This document shows, one piece after another, positions 1-9,172 of a DNA stretch of 64,000 bases (its first letter is position 1; the number at the start of each line of letters is the position of its first letter). The notes under the pieces were generated by a model. That model did not search any database, was not told the origin of the DNA, and saw only the letters and a list, made by a program, of their open reading frames with translations. The position numbers and the translations under genes are program-made. Source of the DNA: Helianthus annuus (Eukaryota; Streptophyta; Magnoliopsida; Asterales; Asteraceae); NCBI RefSeq assembly GCF_002127325.2, contig NC_035448.2, positions 10,587,480 to 10,651,479 on the forward strand. The letters run 5' to 3'.

Positions 1-197
1 CGGTAGGATGGCGTCGAGCTGTGCGAAGTGGAATGCCTCGCGGGTTCGTAGAGATCTCTTCGTCGTTGTGGCTCTTCGCTCCGTGTCATCGAAGGATGCC
101 TTGTACCAGATGGTCCAGCTTCGTTATCGTGATGTGTCACGACTTCTCCTCTGCCTCTTCTTCCCCTTCCTCTTCCTCGGAATATAACAGGTGGCAT
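1..197 (-). CDS. Ty3/gypsy Gag, N-terminal part (element A), runs off the window
   Basis: Reading leftward from an ATG at 195-197, the minus strand is open for 65 codons to the window edge. The protein starts MPPVIFRGRGRGRRGRGE and continues hydrophilic and Ser/Arg-rich, the usual basic, glycine/arginine-rich head of plant gypsy Gag proteins, which form the particle that packages element RNA. The ATG lies about 175 nt downstream, on the element strand, of a Met-initiator-type primer binding site at 373-385, which is the expected leader layout. No gag core, zinc knuckle or pol is inside the window, so the integrity of the gene cannot be judged. The family call rests on the head sequence and on the adjoining LTR. 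Confidence 0.65.
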   Translation of the reverse strand, partial: MPPVIFRGRGRGRRGRGEVVTHHDNEAGPSGTRHPSMTRSEEPQRRRDLYEPARHSTSHSSTPSY

Positions 198-372
198 TTT
201 CCTGCTTTATAAAACTTTAAATTTCCAATAATAAAAGAAAAGACAAAATTTTGTTATTCCTCTCCGAATTGTTATTCCAAGTTTGTCCTAAGTTCTTGTC
301 TAGACTCAAGTATGTGCAATTGTGTCATTGAGATTAAACACATTTAGGATAGTGTTTAACTCGCTCAATGTT

Positions 373-385
373 GGCTCTGATACCA
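373..385 (-). other. Primer binding site of gypsy element A
   Basis: On the minus strand this reads TGGTATCAGAGCC, the complement of the 3' end of plant initiator-Met tRNA and the commonest PBS in plant LTR elements. It sits 3 nt from the LTR edge at 389. Its position left of the LTR shows that element A reads right to left and that the LTR in the window is its 5' LTR. Confidence 0.85.
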
Positions 386-2601
386 ACCTGTCACACCCCG
401 ATTTCCACGTGTCTCACCGGTGGGCCCGGTGGGGGATTACCGTGACGATGTTGGCAACAATATAGTCAAACCACACAATTATATAATGCACAGCGGAAGC
501 TTAAGATAAATATATAAACTTCAACCTCTGGTTGTAATATCAAATGTATTACAGAAGTTGAATATATCCACAGCGGATCAAAAAGTAATAAATATTGTTC
601 ATTCAGATGCAGCATCGAGTTTGCGAGACTATGTACGATGCTTAGGACGCCTAAACCAGCCCATTTCGTATAGTACCTGCACTTAATCTTTTTGGGGAAA
701 ATACGTCAGTTTACACTGGTAAATACATTCAACTGACACATTTGAAAATGTTTATTAAAATTGATTTGAATGCACAAGGCACAAACTCTTTTATAACTTG
801 GGAAAATTATCAAAATCTTGTGAACGTTTTACATGTTCTTTTATGCGTTCAGTAGCCCGGGTCGTGCCGGGTTAAAGATTTATAGACACACCACATTGCG
901 TAAAACCGTAGTATAAAAACCAACGGCTACGTCTTTTAATTTAATGTCGACACTTTATACCGGGTGTACGCCTACACCGGGATGTCGATGGTCGTGGCCA
1001 TTTCGTAAAATGATGCCAAGGATATCCGGGACAACGGTCATTAAACCCCCCAAAGGCTTTTAAGAAACAAAACTGTTTAAATGAGCCGATCATATTATTT
1101 AATTAACCACCTAAGCGATGGAAGAATATAATGCTCAATCAAGCGGTATTAATATACCGTAACCCAAGCCCATATAGGGGAAATAAGTTAAAGTATTTAC
1201 CTTTGCAAGTATATTTCCTTAATTTGGATTAAATCACCGATAGCTTTTACTGGGGCTCCTAATCTGGAACGAAGGTTTTAATTAACCTCTTAGAATCCTA
1301 ACGAGTCGTTATAATGGCCGTAGCCTAGACTGGTTGGTTCTGATATATATAGATATGGGTTAATCACGTGAAAGGCGAAAACCGAGAATGGAATGTGATT
1401 CTGACCCAACAAGTTCAGAGACTTGTTTTATACGGGTTTATGGTTCACACTCTGGATTTTGGGGTTCAAATAATATAATTTGACCCGTATCGGCAAATTT
1501 ATGAAAACTAGTTTCATAAGCCGAACCGTGCGCGCAGTAGGCGAAACGGTTAACCATGAGAGTCCTACGCTTATTTCCTAAGTCAATATGCCTTAAAGAG
1601 GTTGTGGTATCAGTAGGATACCTTCCGTGATGCCCGTAACGAGTTTAAGTTAATATTATGCCCCGTAGGGGCTTTTCGGTCATTTTAAAGATTTTTAAAG
1701 AGCTTTTCGAGTTCTACAGGAAATCTGAGTTTCCCGAACAGCTTATAAAGCTTAAAATACTTTATTTATTATTTAAAATCAGTAGCAACTGGAATCGGGT
1801 CAAAAGACCTTGTAGAACTCATGTTTTAGTCGAAAAGGGCATATTCGGTATTTACCGAACCGTAGCCATAACCGCAGGTTATGAGCGAGGTAAAAATTAT
1901 TAAAAATCTTTAAAATTCCCAAAATATTATTTTAATACAGTGGGTAAAAGTTTTGGTGACGAAATCTTGGTTTAGATAGGTGTTATGCTAATTGCGCCGT
2001 TAATTACTAAAGTTTACTTTAAATGCGCCATTTAGCATAACTCTCATTCTATACCTCGGATTGACGTGAAACTTTACGGACATGCTTATAATTTACTAAG
2101 CAAGGTTCTGGTCCGTTCACGTGTCCGAAATACTCGTTTTATTTTCAAAAGGCCGTTACGGTCAACTTTTAGGCGAATGACGGAAATGCGCAAAAGACTC
2201 GGATAACTCATGACACTACTAGAAAATACACATCTCTTGACACGCGAACAATGACACACGCCCATTTTATGACATTCGAAAGCGTGTGTCAAGAAAAAAG
2301 TGTCATGATTTACAAAATTCAATAAATTTATGACACTCTTTTTTGTGTGTCATCTTTTTAGTGTCATAAAACAATCAAGATTTATATTGACACGCAAACA
2401 ATGACACGCATTCATTTTATGACATTACAAAACGCGCGTCAAGAAAAAAAATGTCATAATTTACAAAATTCAATAAATTTATGACCTTCTTTTTATGTGT
2501 CATCGTTTTAGTGTCATAAAAACAACACTATCAAAATGTGTATCTCAAGTTGTATGAAACTATTTTTCGTGTCAACTTTTTAGGAAGTGATGTTATATTT
2601 C

Positions 2602-2900
2602 CACTACTAGTATATGAGGCTAATGCAACTTTTTAGGTGTAATTTTTTAAAAATTATGTTGTATTTGACTCTAATGTAATTTCTTTTAACATAAACGTTG
2701 CATTAAAAGATCCAATGAACCTTTTTCATTAAAAATTGCAAAATTTTATTAAAATTACAACCTTTTTAGTTAAAAGGTTGTGAATTTAACTAAATATTGC
2801 AGTTATTTTCTTGAAAGGTTGCAAAATTTAGTAAATGAAACTACTTTTTTCTTAAAAAGTTGCTAATATCTTTGAAAGGTTGTAAATTTTATAAAAAAAT
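2602..2900 (+). mobile_element. Second CACTA-like 5' terminus with sub-terminal repeats
   Basis: CACTACTAGTATATGAGG at 2602 resembles a CACTA terminus. It is followed by repeated AAAGGTTGCAAA-type units (about 2800-2895), a usual sub-terminal pattern. No partner 3' terminus was found, so this is probably an internal or truncated copy inside the larger element. Confidence 0.35.
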
Positions 2901-3230
2901 TAGAATAGTATCACGATCGAACGAAACTACTTTTCAAAGAAGCCACTGAAGATCAGTGGTCTAGAGCATATCCTCAATATAGTTATAGGTAGTTTCATCT
3001 TCCAATATTCATCTGTGTCAAATTCTCAAATTCTAAAACAGAGAAACTTAGGGTCTATATATTTACACACCCAAAGGCCTGTTTCCACACCTTTAAGACG
3101 CCTAGTACAGGCTAAGACGGGGCATGTAGGGTTCAAGTCTCTGACCAGTTGGTCAACCTCGTACCACGTCAAATCAATCACTTCATACGCACGTTCAAGG
3201 CTAGACGCCCCGTCTTAAAGAAAATGAGAA

Positions 3231-3235
<5 letters not shown>

Positions 3236-3294
<59 letters not shown>
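3236..3294. repeat. (TA)n microsatellite
   Basis: About 59 bp of uninterrupted alternating TA, just left of the large palindrome. Confidence 0.95.
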
Positions 3295-3298
<4 letters not shown>

Positions 3299-3349
3299 GC
3301 CGCCTACACGGCAAGACTGGGCATCTAGTGTGGTACAAAAGATCATTAT

Positions 3350-3792
3350 AGCCCTGTGTTGCCCCCAGTCTAGCCCTAACTTAGATGTATAATAGTCTTT
3401 TAAACAACCCTAAGCGCCCAATCTAGCCATGTATGTGACGTCTAGCCCTGTATGCGACGTCTAGCCCCTCAAGTATAAAAGTTTAAAAAAAGCAAAATGG
3501 AAAATTACCATTTTAGCCCTAAGACACCCCCAGTCTACGCCTGACTCAGGGATAAAATGGTAATTAACCATTTGAGAACTATTATGCTCAAATGCTTAAT
3601 TACCATTTTAGCTCTAATTTAGGCCTAGACTAGGGGTGTCTCAGGGCTAAAATGGTAATCTACCATTTGCTTTTTTTAAATTTTTATACTTCAGGGGTTA
3701 GATGTCATGTACAGGGCTAGACTGGGCATTTAGGGTGGTTTAAAAGACTATTATGCCCCTAAGTCAGGGCTAGACTGAGGGAACACATGGCT
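3350..3792. repeat. Large imperfect palindrome (fold-back element)
   Basis: Two arms of about 200-220 bp are inverted copies around a centre near 3580. For example, CAGTCTAGCCCTAACTTAG near 3367 pairs with CTAAGTCAGGGCTAGACTG near 3761, and ACCATTTTAGC segments pair nearer the centre. The left flank (3312-3355) also carries a direct copy of part of the right arm. No coding sequence is evident. It is likely a fold-back or MITE-type insertion. Confidence 0.75.
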
Positions 3793-3794
3793 AT

Positions 3795-3990
3795 CACTAG
3801 TACATAATTGATCAAAAGATGCTCTGGGTGTTTCCAAAAGATGCGGTTCCCTTCTCTTAACCGCATCTTATGCTCCTTTTGAAAAAAAAATAGGTCAAAA
3901 GATGCGGTTCTTGTGTAACCGCATCTTATGAGTGTTTTGAAAAAAATCAAGAGCCAAAAGATACGATTCTATAACCGCATCTCTTAATAT
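3795..3990 (+). repeat. CACTAG-type terminus followed by three short hairpins
   Basis: CACTAGTACATAATTGATC at 3795 looks like another CACTA-family end. It is followed by three copies of AAAAGATGCGGTT, a short loop and AACCGCATCTTA (3837-3870, 3897-3927, 3956-3985), about 60 bp apart; the third is decayed. Each copy can fold into an 11-12 bp stem. They look like sub-terminal transposase-binding repeats. No matching right end was found. Confidence 0.5.
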
Positions 3991-5537
3991 AATTATAATA
4001 ATAAAAAGAGTGAATTACAAGTTTTGTCATTTATCTATATACCTAATTTCATGCGGTATCCTTTGTCTTTAAAATAGACGAGTTTTGTATTTATTGTTTC
4101 AAAATCTTGCACAGTGTGTCCTTTGAGCCTAACCCAGTTAATTTTAAATGTTAAATGAAGGGTCATTTGATCTTTTTACTTGTTTATTTAAAAAAATCAT
4201 TTCCCTCCCCCTAATATTTTTTCCCGCCCATACAAAAATTTCAATTCCCTCTCAATACCGAATCCCTCCAAATATGCTTGATCTAACACTATTTCTTTTT
4301 CTGATGAACCCCTACTATTTTCTCTCTTACTATTCCTCATCGGCGTTTGTGGATGTGATTGTGGAGGAGAAGCAGCAACAGAAGAACTCAAGGGGCTGAA
4401 ATGATGAAGATGAGACTAAAGGGAAACCGAAGGGAATGATGTCAGCCACACTGATACATGAATGAATGTGGTGGGTTCAGTTGGCTATTGTTTGCTGAAG
4501 TAAACCGATGATCGAGGTTAGGGTTTCGTTTCTCTGTTGAAATTGCATTTTTTTATTTTTTTTTTATTTTCATAAAAGTAGTGAATGCAATATGGAATTG
4601 AGCCTAATTTCAGTTGAATGCTTTCGTTTATCGTTTAATTGGAGCCGGTAAACCTATCTATTTACATTCTGATATTTTCACTGTTCCTTTAACTTTCGAC
4701 CGAATAACACCCCCCAGCATACATACACTTGAATGCTTGTGTGTGTTTCTATTTTTGGGCTATTGTGGTGGACTTGAGAATAATATACATGGATTTGGAC
4801 TAGATATTGATAATTATCATTGTTTTCTAATATATTTAAAGGTAAATGCGTGTTACATCTTCTTTGTGAACTGTGAGTGTAATTACACTTATGTAAGTGA
4901 CTTATTAATTTTCAATAAAAGTGTTAAAAGGAACATAATGTCACATAACTGTGGATTAGGAATAGTATATAATCACGATTGATTATGTTGGGGATTGAAG
5001 CCATCCTCATAAAGAATGTAACTTCATATGATTTTGAAAAATAAATAATAGTGATTATAGTCGTATATGAATTTGCTACCTGAAGTGTATGATTGAGAAA
5101 GGAACAGTAGTCTAATATTATTGTCACTTCAATTCTAGAACTTGTTAAAAATTTGTTAGGCTTGTTATGTTTCATCTTATTTTGATATGACCGTGAAATT
5201 CTTATATGCAAGTTAAAAGTTGTTTACCAAAAAAAAAATATTATAATAATATCCCTAAATTCTCTTGCGTCTTATCATTTGCAGATAGTACATTTAAGGT
5301 TTCTGGAAAAGGAAGAAGATATATGTCTTGAATTGTGAGTTGGGCTTTCTTACTTATATTAATAATAAATATTGTAATCCTTGCATGAAAATTTAATTGT
5401 ATCTGTTGACCAAAATCGGCTGGTCAAATTTGCATGATATATGATGACGGGTGAACGGGTCAGCGGGTTAACGTGTGATGTAGTTGTTATAATTATTCTT
5501 ATAAGGACTCTAAATCACACTTCTAATAACCACAGGT

Positions 5538-5562
5538 TATATATATATATATATATATATAT
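5538..5562. repeat. (TA)n microsatellite
   Basis: A short alternating TA run inside the CACTA element. Confidence 0.85.
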
Positions 5563-5934
5563 CAACATCACTTGTTACTTGGATGATGCTTGCCTACTGT
5601 TCTAGCAAGATAATGGTTAGTTATTCTTTTGATCTAATGTCATCCATTCACACACTTTTATAGAGCATCTTTGTGGTACCATTACATGATTCACTCACCA
5701 TTTGCTATTTAGATTGGTAAATGTGTTAATTAGTTTGACTTTGCATCAAGTCTTTTCAATTAATTACTCAAGGATCCAGATATAGTCAAATTCACATTGT
5801 TTGTAGATACAACCTGCACATGAAGTATGTCATCTAGCCTATCGACATGTTATATTGTAAACCGACATGATATATTGTAACCAACATGCTACTTTTTCGT
5901 TTCTTTACTATATCTTTTTTCAACAGGTATTGTG

Positions 5935-6150
5935 AATGGGTCAGCGGGTTAACGGTTCAGCGGGTGAACGGGTTAGCAGGTCAGTAGGTTAACGACTCAG
6001 CAGGTGAACGGGTCTGCAGGTCAGTGGGTTAATGGCTCAGCGGGTGAACTGGTCAACGGATCAACTAGTCAGCGGGGTCAGTGAGTAAACGAGTCAGTGG
6101 GTGAACTGGTTAGCGGGTGAACGGGTCAGCGAGTCTGTTGGTCTGATTAT
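5935..6150. repeat. Minisatellite of GGGTCAGCGGGTGAAC-type units
   Basis: About 215 bp are built from variants of an 11-bp half unit (GGTCAGCGGGT, GGTGAACGGGT, GGTTAACGGCT), giving a roughly 22-bp higher period. A single seed copy lies upstream at about 5448-5475. It has no long open frame and is far more GC-rich than its surroundings. Confidence 0.8.
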
Positions 6151-6498
6151 AGTTACATGTGTTTTGTTTTTTACAACCTGTGACAATTTGTGATCAAACT
6201 TAATTTATCATGTCAACTGTTTTTTGCACATTCAGGAAAAGATGAGGTTCTGAAGCGGTTACATGTGGAACACATGATGTGCTTACGCAGGCCTTAGGAC
6301 GCGGGATGGGTAGAGAGATCTAGTCATTCGATGCTCTGACTTGGTGATATTATTTACATAGTTTTTAAAAAAGGGTGATGACATCATCCTATTGCCCTAT
6401 AATCCCGGGTTCTATTTTCAATCAAAATAACTGTTTGTAAAGAAAGGCCTATTATCTTGATTTGTTTTGACTGAATTTTGGTTTTTGGTTTTTTGTAG

Positions 6499-7149
6499 AA
6501 ATTATTGGTGTTGGCAGTATTAAACCTGAAAACAACTACATGCTATTATCTTGATTCCCTAAGGCCTAGCAGTGTCAATGAGCAGTTGAGGAAAATTATT
6601 GATATGTAAGTAATACAAGTTATCATAAGAGTCGGAAATATTCTTTGATATATTTTTATAGGGCAATGGTTGTGTTTGCTGCACGAAGTGGTACTAGCAT
6701 GAGGGTTAAACTCAATTCGGTCAACGCTAGGGTGAGCACTTAATTTCTTATTTAAATTGTGGTTGGAATGATACTGTAAATACAAGAACCCTTTACTTTA
6801 AACTTAAATCGCAACAGTTTCACACTTCTTGATACTTTTAGTTGTGTAGTGTCCATGTCAACGATGAAGTACTAAATGTGGCTACTATGTGATGAAGTTC
6901 ATGAGAGAGAGAGAGCTTGCAAAGGAGTTGATATTTTGGATAATGACAATGTAAGTTTAGGCAAATTTTAGTCTGCATGTTAGAGAAATCTGGCATTTAA
7001 TGCTTAAGTTCATAGATTCTGATTTTTAAGATTTAGTTTATTTAATTGTTGCTCAGGTTAGGGAAGGAGTAGCGGAATACTTGGCTGTGGATATGGATGA
7101 AATTCGTGAAGATTGGCCGACTTATGCGACTACCTTTATTATTAAGTGA
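6499..7149 (+). pseudogene. Ulp1-like (C48) cysteine protease, last exons, broken
   Basis: Four exon-like blocks with good splice sites read as the C-terminal part of the transposon-borne Ulp1/SENP-type proteases, which cleave SUMO-like substrates. Exon 6499-6605 contains CYYLDSLRPSSVNEQL, with the expected catalytic Asp in YYLD. Exon 6662-6731 reads MVVFAARSGTSMRVKLNSVN. Block 6850-6951 contains CGYYVMKFM, with the catalytic Cys codon at 6877-6879. Exon 7057-7149 ends VDMDEIREDWPTYATTFIIK. An in-frame TGA (6865-6867) precedes the Cys. A GA-repeat near 6905 throws the next segment out of frame, and the expected His-Trp is not visible before YYLD. The gene is dead here. It sits in the right half of the CACTA element, where captured or resident Ulp1 genes are known in plants. 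Confidence 0.7.
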
Positions 7150-8217
7150 CAAACCGTATTTTAGGTGTCCACAAATGTATTCAAACAATTTTTTTTGTTA
7201 ACGTTAAAATATTTGTACTATATTTGACAAATGATTTTTTAATGGATAGTTTGGGTATGTATATGTGTATTTGTTTTATGAAATAGATTTATTGTTTTTG
7301 TTATAATATATGCATCTAGGGTAAAATAATAATTCTATAATTTTTTTAAATAATTAAAAGCATGACACGCGTAAATGAATGTCATAAATATGTGTCATAA
7401 ATGCGTGTCATGAATGTATGTCATTAAAGAGTGTCATAAAATGTGTGTCATGAAGGTGTGTCATAAATGTGTGTCATAAAAACATGACACACAAATGCAT
7501 GTCATGTTAAATTTATGACTCTTCAATCAACGACTCGCATTTGCGTGTCATAATTACCGTTTTATGACGCACAATGTGCGTCAAGAAATGTGTATTTTCT
7601 AGTAGTGTGAACCGATCACAGAGGTTTATACCAACATGTGACCTGGTCCTAAGAGAGTTCTAAGGCATATCTATACCTCACTAAAACGGGTCAGAACCGA
7701 AGTTAAAGTAAAAGTCAAACTTTTGCGACATTCGGCTCCGAACCGGGTCAATATAGCAAATGATCGATTCAAACGAGCGCAAACAAGTTTATATACTTAT
7801 TATCATGTTTTATGATTATCAAAACAGGTTCCTTAGTATGTACATTAGAGATTATGCATAAATCGCTAAAATAGCTTTCTGTTGACTTTTTAACCGCACG
7901 TTTGACTCGATATTTGACATAGTTAGAGTGGTGATCAGGGGGAACCCTTTTAGAGGTTTATTACCCACATAATTACCTACTCAAAACTACTTTTGATCCG
8001 TCATAAGACTGAACCATTACTGAGTTATTTTAAAGTCAAACCGTATTTACGACGGTTTGGTTTCTAGCCATTTACTAAGGAAATGTGAAACCACAAAGGG
8101 TTAGATCACTTACAGAAGTTGAGTCTTGCTTATAGAGCAGAGATGGATGCTTGGGAGCTTCTTAGAATGATCAGTAATTGTGTTTTGAGTTGTGTGAATG
8201 TTGTAACCACAACATGG

Positions 8218-8226
8218 CCTTTTATA
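8218..8226 (-). promoter_or_regulatory. Probable TATA box in the LTR of element A
   Basis: TATAAAAGG on the minus strand, conserved at the same place in the related solo LTR (30063-30071). It is the best TATA candidate in the LTR and would start transcription leftward. No transcript evidence is available. Confidence 0.5.
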
Positions 8227-9172
8227 GTGAAAAATGAACCCCAAGATCATTCCACATTGGCCTATACTGATCATGGATCATGGGCAGGTGTCCCTAAGGT
8301 GTATGGGTCGAGTAGGGGGCACCCATGCTCCATTAATTATGTGTATGATCGTTCACAAGCTCCAAAAGGCAAGGAACTACAACTTTCTGCATCTGGGCAC
8401 TTTACGCGACCCGCATGGAAGTTCCATGCTTGTTTAATGCGGGTCGCCTGATATTCAAATATCAGGCGCGTAATTTAGGAGGCTCGCGACCCGCCTACAC
8501 TTAGGCGATTACTTAACGCGGGTCGCGAGAGGCCTGTTTTTCAGATTTTTAAAATCTTTTGAAATGATTACGAAATCCTGGTAATTAATAACGAAATCTT
8601 TCGTAATGATTTACCTGACCTTTCGGGTTCGAAGGGGTAACTTTGCGGTTTGGCCCTCGGTTATTTACCGATAGGGGCCTCGTGTTATTTACCCGCATTA
8701 TTAAGTCCCCGGTTAGTTTATTATTTATTTGGAAAGCCTTAACTTTCACTGTTGACGCTTTTAACCCTTCTCTTACGAATTTGAGTATAACTCTCTCGTT
8801 TTAAGACGGAACTTTGCGGAATTTATACAGTATATTCTAGTGAGCGTATAATACTGTTACGAAGCCTTGGGAACGTTAAAGGGTCACTCAGAGGTATAAT
8901 TAAACATGTTGACACAGTTAACCCCTGTAGCTCGTAATCTCTCACTTTCTTCCGCGTTTTGCTTCCGTACGATCTATGATTTATTCGTTTGAAGGTACAA
9001 GCGTTATTTAGGGTTACTATATAGTATATTTACCCTAGTTGACATTTATAACCCTCGAATTTATATACTTTCAAGGTTTGTCAAAATTAGTCCTTTATTT
9101 ATTATAGATGCCACGTGAAATCAAATGACACGTGTTAACACATCATTGGACACAAAAATTCGAGGTGTTACA

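Larger units (their letters stand above)
2214..7607. mobile_element. CACTA (En/Spm) DNA transposon, apparently non-autonomous
   Basis: Both ends carry the inverted terminus CACTACTAGAAAATACACAT, extending about 28 bp with one mismatch (2214 onward and 7607 backward). It is flanked by a 3-bp duplication TGA (2211-2213, 7608-7610), diagnostic of CACTA elements. Sub-terminal repeats of TGTGTCATAAA/TTTATGACAC type fill the first 300 bp and the last 250 bp, as expected for transposase-binding regions. The uninterrupted site is visible in the related solo LTR near 29451. No TNPA or TNPD transposase was recognised. The inside holds other CACTA-like termini (2602, 3795), a large palindrome, a minisatellite and a broken Ulp1-like gene end. 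Confidence 0.9.
389..9172 (-). mobile_element. 5' LTR of gypsy element A, interrupted by a CACTA transposon
   Basis: The LTR has TG...CA ends on the plus strand (TGTCACACCCCG at the left, CGAGGTGTTACA at the right). Subtracting the CACTA insert at 2214-7607 and its 3-bp duplication leaves about 3.39 kb, matching the 3.34 kb related solo LTR at 27642-30978, which aligns along its whole length. On the element strand a TATA-like TATAAAAGG lies at 8226-8218. A GC-rich block of GCGACCCGC/GCGGGTCGC repeats (about 8400-8535) lies upstream of it. Immediately right of the LTR, 9173-9177 (TGATG) should be one target-site copy; the other lies outside the window. The element is inserted in the pol gene of copia element B. 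Confidence 0.85.

Noticed and set aside
3015..3218. GGTTCAAGTCTC near 3130 as a tRNA or SINE B box
   Set aside because: No matching A box or cloverleaf and no tail; a chance match is more likely.
4148..4982. Possible captured exons in the CACTA element (C/T-rich start, splice-like sites near 4400-5340)
   Set aside because: No protein motif recognised and no coherent frame; kept only as non-coding interior.
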